From Massilioclostridium coli (GTDB lineage: Bacteria; Bacillota; Clostridia; Oscillospirales; Ruminococcaceae), in assembly GCF_900095865.1 (NCBI RefSeq), contig NZ_FMIZ01000007.1, forward strand, positions 806,001-870,000: 64,000 nt of DNA. Reading direction: 5' to 3'. Positions within the stretch are counted from its first letter, which is position 1; every line of letters begins with the position of its first letter. A program made the position numbers and the translations under genes. Positions 1 to 8,602 of this stretch are shown in pieces. The notes beneath the pieces were generated by a model that did not search any database, was not told where the DNA came from, and was given only the letters and a program-made list of their open reading frames with translations.

Positions 1-1665
1 GATACTGGAAGTAGCTTCATCCAGGATTAAAACCGGTGGGTTCGCAACCGCTGCCCTAGCAATGGCAAGCAACTGCCGCTGCCCCTGGGAGAGTTCCTCG
101 CCATCCCCGCTCAGCATAGTCTGGTAACCGTTTGGCAACATGTTGATGAACTGGTCCGCATGGGCAAGTTTTGCGGCTTCATATACTTCCTCATCGGTGG
201 CATCCAGTTTGCCATATCGGATATTATCCATAATGGTACCGGTAAACAGATGGGTATCCTGTAATACAATTCCTAAAGAGCGACGTAAATCAGCTTTTTT
301 GATTTTATTAATGTTGATATCATCGTAACGGATTTTCCCATCCTGTACATCGTAAAAGCGGTTGATCAGGTTGGTGATGGTTGTTTTCCCTGCGCCGGTT
401 GAACCAACAAACGCCAGCTTTTGGCCGGGTTTTGCGTAGAGTGTCAGGTCGTGGAGGACAATTTTATCGTCGGTGTAACCAAATGTCATATCATAGAACC
501 GCACATCGCCTTTTAGCTCGGTATAGGTAACCGTACCATCGTGGTGAGGGTGTTTCCATGCCCATACACCGGTGCGTTCCGTACATTCTGTCAGGGTTCC
601 ATCCGCTGCTTTTTTAGCGTTTACCAGGGTAACATAGCCGTCATCGACTTCTGGTTGTTCATCGATCATTTGGAAAATACGTTCCGCACCAGCCAACGCC
701 ATGATGATGGAGTTAAACTGTTGCGCTACCTGCATAAACGGTTGGGTAAAGCTTTTGGTGAATTGTAGGTAGGAAGCCATTACCCCAAGGGTGATGCCTC
801 CAATTCCCGCAACCGAGAGGGCGCCGCCTAATACAGCGGTCAGAACAAACTGCAGGTTTCCGATGTTGCCGATAATAGGCCCCATCATGTTGGCGAAACT
901 GTTTGCATTGGATGCGCTGACATAGAGTTTTTCGTTGAGCTGGTCAAATTCTTCTTCTGAAATCCGTTCATGGTTAAATACTTTAATAACCCTTTGGCCA
1001 TTCATCCGTTCTTCCACAAACCCGGTTACATCCGCAATATCCATCTGTTGTTTAATGAAGTATTTTCCGCTTTTACCACCGATTTTTTTGGTGACTAATA
1101 TCAGGATACCAATCATAACAACGGCAAGGATAGTCAACAGTGGACTGAGTACCAACATTGAAATAAAGGTAACAACAATCGTAATAAGGGACATTAACAC
1201 CTGTGGCAGCGCTTGGGCAATCATCTGGCGGAGGGTATCGGTATCGTTGGTGTAAAGGCTCATGATCGAACCGTTGGTGTGCTGGTCAAAATACCGGATA
1301 GGGAGGGTTTGCATGTGTTCAAACATATCGTCCCTGACCCGTTTTAATACACCCTGCCCAATATTAACCATTAAGCGGGTATAAACAAAGGTTCCAATTA
1401 CGCCTAATAAAAAGATGGTTCCCAGTACAGCCAAGGCCATATATAGTTCCCTAAAGTTTGGGTCGGTATTGCCAATCAAAGGTACAATAAAATCATCCAA
1501 CAGGAATTTTAAAGAGAGAGAAACCGAGATTGAGGCAATCGAGCTGATAATAATACAAATAAATACTGCAACCAAAGCAACCTTGTGTTTTCCAGTTACA
1601 TATTTTAAAAGCCGTTTTGCGGTTTTTAGGTTGTTTTGGTAGCTTTTTGCTTTATTTTTCATCAT
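1..1665 (-). CDS. ABC exporter half-transporter, consensus-site partner (3' end off window)
   Basis: Membrane ABC half-exporter (about 340 residues of transmembrane domain, then the nucleotide-binding domain), probably pumping drugs, lipids or peptides outward. Visible in the reverse strand: Walker A GSTGAGKTT near residue 421, signature LSQGQ near 523 and Walker B LILDEATSS near 542, with the catalytic Glu present. The gene runs off the left edge just after Walker B, so the H-loop and C-terminus are missing. I chose the ATG at 1665, which overlaps the end of the upstream gene out of frame (GATGATGAAAAATAA). The GGAGGTGAG just before it is a good ribosome site. The signature deviates from LSGGQ, while the partner gene at 1652-3391 has VSGGQ but a degenerate Walker B. 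This is the pattern of heterodimeric exporters such as BmrCD or TM287/288. The substrate cannot be told. Confidence 0.93.
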   Translation of the reverse strand, partial: MMKNKAKSYQNNLKTAKRLLKYVTGKHKVALVAVFICIIISSIASISVSLSLKFLLDDFIVPLIGNTDPNFRELYMALAVLGTIFLLGVIGTFVYTRLMVNIGQGVLKRVRDDMFEHMQTLPIRYFDQHTNGSIMSLYTNDTDTLRQMIAQALPQVLMSLITIVVTFISMLVLSPLLTILAVVMIGILILVTKKIGGKSGKYFIKQQMDIADVTGFVEERMNGQRVIKVFNHERISEEEFDQLNEKLYVSASNANSFANMMGPIIGNIGNLQFVLTAVLGGALSVAGIGGITLGVMASYLQFTKSFTQPFMQVAQQFNSIIMALAGAERIFQMIDEQPEVDDGYVTLVNAKKAADGTLTECTERTGVWAWKHPHHDGTVTYTELKGDVRFYDMTFGYTDDKIVLHDLTLYAKPGQKLAFVGSTGAGKTTITNLINRFYDVQDGKIRYDDININKIKKADLRRSLGIVLQDTHLFTGTIMDNIRYGKLDATDEEVYEAAKLAHADQFINMLPNGYQTMLSGDGEELSQGQRQLLAIARAAVANPPVLILDEATSSI

Positions 1666-3391
1666 CCTCACCTCCTTTTACTTGGGACAGATATACTTCA
1701 CGGTAAATTTCATTGGTTTTCAGCAGTTCTTCCGAGGTGCCAATGCCATTGATTTTTCCATCATCCATGACGATGATCTGGTCCGCATCCTCTATGGAAG
1801 AAATTCGCTGGGCAATGATAATTTTTGTGGTGTTTGGAATTTCTTCTCGAAATGCTTTCCGGATTAAAGCATCTGTCTTAGTATCAACCGCACTGGTAGA
1901 ATCGTCTAAAATTAAGATTTTTGGCTTTTTTAGCAATGCTCTGGCAATACAAAGCCGCTGTTTTTGTCCACCGGAAACATTGTTACCGCCTTGCACAATT
2001 TTGGTTTGGTACCCTCGCGGGAATTCCTGTACAAACCCATCTGCCTGTGCCAGTTTACAAACACGCTGAACCTCTTCATTGCTGGCGTTTTCATCACCCC
2101 AGCGGATGTTGTCGTAAATCGTTCCGGTAAACAGTACATTTTTCTGTAATACCATAGAAACTTGGTCACGCAGGGCTTCCAAATCGTATTCCCGTACATC
2201 AACACCGCCAACTTTTACCGAGCCTTTTGTCACATCATACAATCTTGGGACCAGCTGTACCAGAGTGGATTTTGCGCTTCCGGTTCCACCGATAATCCCG
2301 ATGGTCTGACCGGATTTAATATGCAGGTTCACATCCTTTAAGGAAAGGTTTCCGCCTTCTCCAGCATAGCTGAAGTCCACATGGTCAAAGTCAATATCCC
2401 CGTTTTTCACGGTTTTTTGTGCGTTAGGCTGGTTCTGCATTTCTGGAACTTCGTTGAGTACTTCTTTAATACGGTCAGCAGAAGCCTCTGCAATCATAAT
2501 CATAACAAATACAAAGGAAACCATCATCAACGACATAAGGATTTGCAGTGCATATACAATCACGCTAGTTAGTTCACCAGTCTCCATGGTTTGGAAGATG
2601 ATGCTTTTTCCTCCAATCAATACCATTAGCAGTACAACCGCATACATGGTAAACTGCATAACAGGGGAGTTCCATGCGACAATTTTTTCTGCTTTGGTAA
2701 ACAGATTAAATACAACTTTGGAAATACCGTGGAATTTTTCAATTTCATAGTCTTCCCGCACATATGCTTTTACTACTCTGGAAGCGTTTACATTTTCCTG
2801 TACCGAGTTATTCAACACATCATATTCATCAAACACTTTAATAAAGTGGGGATGTGCCTTTTTAGCGATGAAAATCAAAATTCCGCCTAAAATTGGAATA
2901 GTAATCAACAGAATTAACGCAATTTGAGCGTTGATGGTCAGCGTCATAATCAAAGAGAGGATAATCATAATAGGCGCCCTTGCCATCAAGCGTATGGTCA
3001 TCATGTATGCCATTTGTACGTTGGTAATATCGGTTGTCATCCTGGTAACCAACCCGGATGTGGAGAAATGGTCGATGTTATGGAAAGAAAAATCTTGTAT
3101 TTTGTAAAAGATATCATGTCGCAGATTTTTTGCGAAACCAGCCCCAGCTTGTGCTGCTAACCTTCCGGCAACTGCGCCAAATATTAATGCTAACATTGCC
3201 ATTACAACAAGGATAATCCCCATTTTAATAATGTATGGCAGATTGCCGTCTCCGGCCATCCCTACATCAATAATTTTTGCCATCTGCAATGGAATTAATA
3301 CTTCCATTAGTACTTCTAGAACTACAAAAACAGGCGCTAAAATAGATTGTTTTTTGTATTCCCGTATGGATTGAAAGATTGTTCGTTTCAT
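1652..3391 (-). CDS. ABC exporter half-transporter, degenerate-site partner
   Basis: Complete 579-residue half-exporter: six-helix transmembrane domain in residues 1-320, then the ATPase. Walker A GGTGSAKST lies near residue 370, signature VSGGQ near 472, and Walker B LILDDSTSAVD near 493. The catalytic Glu is replaced by Asp, and the H-loop His is replaced by Gln (IIAQRISS, near 526). These substitutions mark the noncatalytic site of heterodimeric ABC exporters. The intact VSGGQ would complete the consensus site of the partner encoded at 1-1665. The start ATG at 3391 is preceded by AGGAGGTATAGG. It lies 153 bases downstream of a marR gene on the same strand, and the next gene overlaps its stop, so the three probably form one operon whose exporter is controlled by the MarR protein. 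Confidence 0.95.
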   Translation of the reverse strand: MKRTIFQSIREYKKQSILAPVFVVLEVLMEVLIPLQMAKIIDVGMAGDGNLPYIIKMGIILVVMAMLALIFGAVAGRLAAQAGAGFAKNLRHDIFYKIQDFSFHNIDHFSTSGLVTRMTTDITNVQMAYMMTIRLMARAPIMIILSLIMTLTINAQIALILLITIPILGGILIFIAKKAHPHFIKVFDEYDVLNNSVQENVNASRVVKAYVREDYEIEKFHGISKVVFNLFTKAEKIVAWNSPVMQFTMYAVVLLMVLIGGKSIIFQTMETGELTSVIVYALQILMSLMMVSFVFVMIMIAEASADRIKEVLNEVPEMQNQPNAQKTVKNGDIDFDHVDFSYAGEGGNLSLKDVNLHIKSGQTIGIIGGTGSAKSTLVQLVPRLYDVTKGSVKVGGVDVREYDLEALRDQVSMVLQKNVLFTGTIYDNIRWGDENASNEEVQRVCKLAQADGFVQEFPRGYQTKIVQGGNNVSGGQKQRLCIARALLKKPKILILDDSTSAVDTKTDALIRKAFREEIPNTTKIIIAQRISSIEDADQIIVMDDGKINGIGTSEELLKTNEIYREVYLSQVKGGEDDEK

Positions 3392-3544
3392 TTATTCCTA
3401 TACCTCCTATACGCTATATTTTTATAGAATTTCTGTAACTTCAAATATGCTTTAAAGAGTATTGTCTAAAAATTTCTATTAAAAAAATCGTTTCAGTGCT
3501 AGTTTATCAAAGGTGGTGTTAAAGCATTTTTGGCGGATTCATCT

Positions 3545-4039
3545 TTAATACCCTTGTTTGGTACCAATATTAGAAGATTCCATTTTATTTTCATTTTTCG
3601 AAAGATTATAAAGCATTTGACGCAATACATCCATCCCAATGGTAAAATCTGTGTCAGATATCCCTTCCCGTAATTGGGTTTCCATCTCGTTGATATTTTC
3701 TTGGATAACGCTGCGTATTGCTTCTGCCTTTTTGGTAGGGATAATCTTTTTCAGTCGGGCATCCTGTTTGACGCTTTCCCGTTGGATAAAACCGTTTTTC
3801 TCTAAAAGCTGTAACATTCCAGAGGCACTGGAACGACGTATTTTAAAATTTTCCTCAATATCTTTTTGGTAAACATCCCTAGTTAAAGATTCCATTAAGA
3901 TGTATTCCAAAACATGTTTTTGAGCTGTTGTAAGGCCGCAATCCACTTCGTTTATAAAACTTTGACGTTTTAATTGATGGGAGAGCATGTGAATCAGTCT
4001 ACCAGCATGGTTTTTATCATCAATATTCGATTTTACCAT
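3545..4039 (-). CDS. MarR-family transcriptional regulator
   Basis: 164-residue winged-helix regulator. The MarR fold is recognisable from the DNA-binding region near residues 55-100 (DIEENFKIRRSSASGMLQLLE) and the wing residues DARLKKIIPT near 100-110, the usual D-x-R-x-K pattern. The ATG at 4039 follows GGAGGAAAAATA. It is first in a probable operon with two ABC half-exporter genes downstream, the common marR-exporter layout in Firmicutes, where the regulator represses its own operon until it binds an exported compound. A large inverted repeat directly upstream (4058-4086) is the likely operator. The inducer is unknown. Confidence 0.9.
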   Translation of the reverse strand: MVKSNIDDKNHAGRLIHMLSHQLKRQSFINEVDCGLTTAQKHVLEYILMESLTRDVYQKDIEENFKIRRSSASGMLQLLEKNGFIQRESVKQDARLKKIIPTKKAEAIRSVIQENINEMETQLREGISDTDFTIGMDVLRQMLYNLSKNENKMESSNIGTKQGY

Positions 4040-4057
4040 TTATTTTTCCTCCATTTT

Positions 4058-4086
4058 GTTAGGAACCTATCTGTTAGATACCTAAC
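4058..4086. promoter_or_regulatory. Inverted repeat, candidate MarR operator
   Basis: GTTAGG and CCTAAC form outer arms 17 bases apart, and an inner TATCT-GTT-AGATA palindrome lies between them. The element starts 18 bases upstream of the marR start codon, where a MarR dimer would block transcription or translation initiation. The function is inferred from position and symmetry. Confidence 0.55.
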
Positions 4087-4244
4087 ATATCATCCTGTTC
4101 TCCATTATAAGGGAAAAATTTTTTATTGTCAATCCTATGTTTTATTTTTTGGTTAATTTTCAGTTTTTTCTTTTGATTTGAGCCAGTTAATTTTTCTAAA
4201 ATGTCCAAACAAATTTCTAGTTATGGAAACATATTCGAAAAAAC

Positions 4245-4273
4245 TTGAGTATAAAAAACAGTTCTGTTATAAT
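4245..4273 (+). promoter_or_regulatory. Predicted sigma-A promoter for the pyruvyl transferase gene
   Basis: TTGAGT (4245-4250) and TATAAT (4268-4273) are separated by exactly 17 bases. Transcription would start near 4280, giving an untranslated leader of about 400 bases before the TTG start at 4681. Confidence 0.6.
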
Positions 4274-4680
4274 AAACAAGATATAATTGGAATAAGACAG
4301 AACCCTTATGTATGACCAATATAGCGAACAAAATCATAATCAGGATTGACCGGTTGAAGTGATTGGGTGTAATGGAATACCACAATACAAATTAGTGGTA
4401 GTGTCAACAATTCCATACCACAGTACTATGTGATGAAAAAATACGGAAAACCAGGTATCTTATTGTCAAGTGGTTTTATTGTTGTAATCCAAGATATCAA
4501 TTGCTGTAATTTGCAATAAATGTATACCTTTTCGTTCAACTGAAAAATAGGAAAAATAAGCTTTAAAATCCCCAAAAAAACAGTCTATGTTAGACAATTT
4601 CCCTTTGAGGGAAAAAGTATGAATATTCCTTATTTTGGAATACTAAATATCTCAACAAGAAAAAAGGAGAAATGGCATAA
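4274..4680 (+). other. Long untranslated leader with inverted repeats
   Basis: About 400 bases between a good promoter and the next gene, with no credible reading frame. It contains a perfect hairpin TACCAC-11-GTGGTA (4378-4400), nested inside a TGGAAT/ATTCCA pair, and several AT-rich stretches. I do not recognise a known riboswitch. It may be an uncharacterised leader RNA or simply untranslated DNA. Confidence 0.3.
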
Positions 4681-5760
4681 TTGAAAAAAGTATATATCCA
4701 TGCGTATATGGCAGGAAATCTAGGAGATGACCTGATGGTAAAACTGTTGTGCAAACGGTATCCCAAAGTAAAATTTTTTGTGTTTGCGGATGAATCCTAT
4801 CAACACAGGTACCAGGATATAACCAATTTATCTGTTATTGCACCACCAAACAAGACGGTTACCTTTCGAGACGGTATTTTCAAAAAGACTTGGAACCGAG
4901 ATGATATAGTTCGCGGTTCCGATGCGGTTGTCCATATAGGAGGCTCTGTATTTGTACAACATTTTGATGATTGGAGCAATTTTTATCAGGCAGATTCTCG
5001 CTTAGTTCGGGATAGTAAAAAAATATTTGTAATTGGTGCGAATTTTGGCCCTTATGAGAATCCAGAATACTACCAGCAGTATGAACAACTATTCCGCCAA
5101 TATACAGGGATTTGCTTTCGGGACCAGTATTCAAAAAATTTGTTTCCAAATCACAATAATATCACTTGGGCACCAGATGTTGTTTTTAACTACCAACCAA
5201 AGCATCGTCCACCTACAAAAAAACAAGTTTTGATTTCCGCTATTGACCTCAAGGATAGGGGAGGGAAGTACAGCATTTGCCAATATCAAAAGGACTATGA
5301 AACTTTCCTTCAAAATCTTGCAATTTGTTACTTGAAAAAAGGCTATTTGGTTCAATTTGTTTCGTTCTGTAAAATGCAAGGGGATGAAACCGCAATCCAA
5401 CGGATGATAGGAAAAATTCCATCCGAATATCAGGAAAACCTGTCCACTTATTTTTATGATACTAACTTAGAAGAATGTTGCTCGTTGTTTTATGAGTCGG
5501 AAATTATAGTGGGGACTAGGTTCCATAGTATTATTTTAGGATGGCTTGCAAGGAAAAAAGTGCTGCCTATCATCTATGATTTTAAAACTAGAAACACTTT
5601 GGCAGATGTACCAAGCCAGTTCGTATTAGAGTTACAAGACTTAAAAACAATAGACCCACAGCAGATGGCAGACCAATTAGAGCAAATGCCATCTTTCCAG
5701 CCAGATGAACTCATACAGCAGGCCTCAAAACAATTTGCGGCATTAGATCAAATTTTGTAG
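4681..5760 (+). CDS. Polysaccharide pyruvyl transferase family protein
   Basis: 359 residues. The N-terminus (HAYMAGNLGDDLMVKLL) has the G-N-x-G-D-D pattern of the polysaccharide pyruvyl transferase family (PF04230, CsaB/WcaK-like), and the C-terminal half has the family hallmark GTRFHSIILG near residues 277-287. Members add ketal-linked pyruvate from phosphoenolpyruvate to sugars of cell-wall or capsular polysaccharides. There is no signal peptide, so it should be cytoplasmic. The start is TTG with GGAG about 8 bases upstream; no in-frame ATG fits better. The gene stands alone, behind a long leader and before a strong terminator. No other polysaccharide genes are adjacent, so the acceptor is unknown. 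Confidence 0.85.
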   Translation: MKKVYIHAYMAGNLGDDLMVKLLCKRYPKVKFFVFADESYQHRYQDITNLSVIAPPNKTVTFRDGIFKKTWNRDDIVRGSDAVVHIGGSVFVQHFDDWSNFYQADSRLVRDSKKIFVIGANFGPYENPEYYQQYEQLFRQYTGICFRDQYSKNLFPNHNNITWAPDVVFNYQPKHRPPTKKQVLISAIDLKDRGGKYSICQYQKDYETFLQNLAICYLKKGYLVQFVSFCKMQGDETAIQRMIGKIPSEYQENLSTYFYDTNLEECCSLFYESEIIVGTRFHSIILGWLARKKVLPIIYDFKTRNTLADVPSQFVLELQDLKTIDPQQMADQLEQMPSFQPDELIQQASKQFAALDQIL

Positions 5761-5827
5761 AATATAATACTAGTTTGAAATTTATCCTTCCGTGATAATT
5801 TTCTTTATCATTTACAAATAAAAAATA

Positions 5828-5864
5828 AAAACCTCCTAGAATAAAAATACTCTAGGAGGTTTTT
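5828..5864. terminator. Bidirectional intrinsic terminator
   Basis: AAAACCTCCTAGA (5828-5840) and TCTAGGAGGTTTT (5851-5863/4) form a 13-bp stem with a 10-base loop and are followed by T residues. It ends the pyruvyl transferase transcript and could also act on the opposite strand. Confidence 0.85.
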
Positions 5865-5870
5865 GTTATA

Positions 5871-6120
5871 CAGCTTAAATTGGAAAAAACCACTAATAGT
5901 ATTGGTCAATAAAAAATTTTGACGCCCCCCTGAATTGTTTTATGGCAGAGAGTTTTCCGTGTGGCGATTGTCCATTTCTATGTTATGGAACAAGGAATAT
6001 CAATAGTGGAACTCTTGGCAGTATCCTTTTAGAACTTTTTTGATGTGAACTATCATATTGCTGTTTGGAAATCAGTTGAAAGATGATAGTTCTTAATATA
6101 TCTTTTATGGACCAATTGCG
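5871..6120. other. Intergenic DNA with a 10-bp inverted repeat
   Basis: No gene is visible. GAACTATCAT (6047-6056) and ATGATAGTTC (6083-6092) are a perfect inverted repeat with a 26-base spacer, just past the 3' end of the transglutaminase operon. There is no clear T-tract on that strand, so it is a weak terminator candidate or an mRNA 3' stem. Confidence 0.3.
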
Positions 6121-8583
6121 TCAAAATAGCCCTTTCCAATATTTCGCCATAAACTGTTTATAAAAGGGGAGCTGTTCGTAGAGTTTTCTTTCTAAACGAT
6201 GGGTATAGTCTAAAATGGAATCTAATTCTTGTTGAGTTATGGTATGTTGGCTAAACCTTGCTTTTAATACCAGTTGATACAGGTTTGTTGGCATTCGTTT
6301 GGAAATATCAGCTTTTGGTGTGTGGAATTGGATCATTTTTTCGATATATTGATACGCACCTAATACTGCTTTATTCCTATCTGGTTGGAGAAGTTGTTTT
6401 TTTCGATGAGATACTTTTACTTTTCGGTTCATAATCAATCCTATTGTACTTAATAGGAAAATAACGATTACGATTGTATATGGTATAAAGCCTTTCCAAT
6501 GGATTCCGTTTTCCTGTTCTACTTCCATTTGAATCCCTGGGGAAGGGCTTGGAGTTTCGGAATAGGTAGAAGAAGATGTGTCCTGTTCTTCGGGCACAGT
6601 GTCAGAATAATATTGTAAAGAAGTATTATTGTTGTTGCGATTATCTGTCCCCGGCGTTGCCTCTATCGGAATCCATCCTATGCCACTGGAATAAATCTCT
6701 ACCCAAGCGTGGGCACTGGAATCCGGAATATTGTACCAGCCGTCTTTATTTTGGGCATTCGTAGGGGATACGGTATATCCTTCCACATATCTTGCTGGTA
6801 TTCCAGCCGCCCGGAACAGTGCAGTAACAGCGGAAGCAAAATGTCGGCAATATCCCTGATGGTTTTGGAATAAAAAATATGTAATAAAGTCTTCCCCTTC
6901 TGGGGTATCTCCTGGAGTAAGAGTATACCGGTTGGAACTGTGGACTAGCCGCAGTACATCCGAAATGAAACGGGAATCCAGTTCCCTAGATGAACTTTCC
7001 AATCCGTTTTGTTCCAGATATTGGAGCAATTCGTTTCGAAGATGTTCTGGAAGTTGGGTATAGGTATCGGATACAAAATTGGTATATTCCTGTACTGTTT
7101 GGATTGTGTCTACCGCTTGACTACTAAAAATTCCAGTATCATTGATTTCGTCCGACCATCTCCAATTATCCTTTTGTTCCACACTCCAATCTTTATGATT
7201 GAAATGATACTGCTGCATTACAGAACTGCTTTGTATATTGAGTTGATAGGCAATACGGTCATATAGGGTAAGATTTTCTGCGTCATCTTTTAGGTCAGGG
7301 TAATAAGTAACCTGGTATTCTTTTATTCCTAACCCTTTGGCGCGGTAAAATCCATCTTGCACCGGTTCCATCCGTTCCAAACCATCATTGTGGTTGCTAA
7401 TCCCATATGGCAAATAAACACATTTGGAATTGACTGCAATATTTTTTATTTCCATCTGTTGATTAATACGGCCGATTTCGTCCCCCATAGGCAAGTTTTG
7501 TATCAACTGTTCTGAAAATAACTGCGCTTGTGGAAGCCCTTCTGGATAACGGGATAATCCCTCTCCTTCTAACAATCGCCAGCCATCCCCATCATAAACA
7601 CTGCCCACAAATCCTTTTAAATAGGTTCTTGTTTTAATACTATCGGATTTTACCTGTAATACAGTGTCTCCTGTATACTCAATATTTCCACTTGTTCGCA
7701 AATTTACGTAATTGGTGGCATTTCCTACTTGGCCACTTTTGGAGAACAGGTTGGAAAATGTGGTAGAAACTTCTTTTAATTGAGTTTGCAAGTTATCCCA
7801 AATAGGAGCTCGTTGATAACTTTCACTGGGAAAGCAGGTGAAAATCGCAACCATACAAGCAGAAAATACCGCCACAATTGAAATTGCTGCTGGATGGATA
7901 TAATTTCTTCCCCCAATCCGGCGTTTTTTCCGTTTTCCTTTTGTATTTTGAAACAATATTCTTCCAAACAAAAGGAAAGCCCAAAAGCAAAGCAGCATAC
8001 CTACCGCAACTAAGTTAGGAATGATATTAAAGATTAATGCCGCACCAATAAATGGAACTGTAAGAAGAACAGCAACGATAGTGTGCTGAAATTGGGTAAG
8101 GAAAAAATCCAATAAAAGCACCATAAAAAATGCTAGGAAAATCAAAGTAACGGTACAAAATAGTTGCTGTTCTTGTTCCGATATCGAAAGGGAAAAAACA
8201 AAAAACTGGTATTTGGAATTTTCCATGTAGGTGGAAACAATTCGGTTATAAATACACAGGATACCATTTTGTACATAGGAATGGAATAGCAATACAGATA
8301 GCATCCCTAAAATAGTGATTCCTGTTACAATCCATAATTTAAACCGTTTCTGAATCATAATCCATGGAAATACCATTACAAAAATCAAGGTAAAAACGGA
8401 GAATAGTGCCCAGTCCAACGGGATGGAAAATGCGGTTAAGAAACAGCCAAACATTCCACCTACCCCTAATAGGCTTAATAATAGATAAAATAGATAACGG
8501 GAAACAGGGGAAGGCTCCTTTTGTGATGTTTCTATCTTCCCTAATAATAACCCTGGCTTTGTTTTGGTCATTTTGTGTTTCAT
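6121..8583 (-). CDS. Membrane transglutaminase-like protein (TgpA-type)
   Basis: 820 residues with a row of N-terminal membrane helices (about residues 28-225), a long extracytoplasmic region, a transglutaminase-like domain and a single helix near 695-715. The catalytic Cys lies in GYCRHFA (near 579) and the His in AHAWVEI (near 623). The usual third residue position reads IPIEATPG (near 640), with Glu where Asp is common. The start ATG at 8583 follows a GGGGGG run 9 bases upstream. It is the last gene of a moxR-DUF58-transglutaminase operon, a widespread cluster whose AAA ATPase and DUF58 proteins probably remodel or assemble an envelope complex. The cysteine domain should act outside the membrane as a protease or transamidase. 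The substrate is unknown. Confidence 0.88.
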   Translation of the reverse strand: MKHKMTKTKPGLLLGKIETSQKEPSPVSRYLFYLLLSLLGVGGMFGCFLTAFSIPLDWALFSVFTLIFVMVFPWIMIQKRFKLWIVTGITILGMLSVLLFHSYVQNGILCIYNRIVSTYMENSKYQFFVFSLSISEQEQQLFCTVTLIFLAFFMVLLLDFFLTQFQHTIVAVLLTVPFIGAALIFNIIPNLVAVGMLLCFWAFLLFGRILFQNTKGKRKKRRIGGRNYIHPAAISIVAVFSACMVAIFTCFPSESYQRAPIWDNLQTQLKEVSTTFSNLFSKSGQVGNATNYVNLRTSGNIEYTGDTVLQVKSDSIKTRTYLKGFVGSVYDGDGWRLLEGEGLSRYPEGLPQAQLFSEQLIQNLPMGDEIGRINQQMEIKNIAVNSKCVYLPYGISNHNDGLERMEPVQDGFYRAKGLGIKEYQVTYYPDLKDDAENLTLYDRIAYQLNIQSSSVMQQYHFNHKDWSVEQKDNWRWSDEINDTGIFSSQAVDTIQTVQEYTNFVSDTYTQLPEHLRNELLQYLEQNGLESSSRELDSRFISDVLRLVHSSNRYTLTPGDTPEGEDFITYFLFQNHQGYCRHFASAVTALFRAAGIPARYVEGYTVSPTNAQNKDGWYNIPDSSAHAWVEIYSSGIGWIPIEATPGTDNRNNNNTSLQYYSDTVPEEQDTSSSTYSETPSPSPGIQMEVEQENGIHWKGFIPYTIVIVIFLLSTIGLIMNRKVKVSHRKKQLLQPDRNKAVLGAYQYIEKMIQFHTPKADISKRMPTNLYQLVLKARFSQHTITQQELDSILDYTHRLERKLYEQLPFYKQFMAKYWKGLF

Positions 8584-8602
8584 CCCTGATTTCCCCCCTT
8601 GG

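Noticed and set aside
1713-2211. Several long frames on both strands opposite or overlapping the ABC exporter genes
   Set aside because: They lie inside well-supported ABC genes, have no ribosome sites and show no domain motifs.
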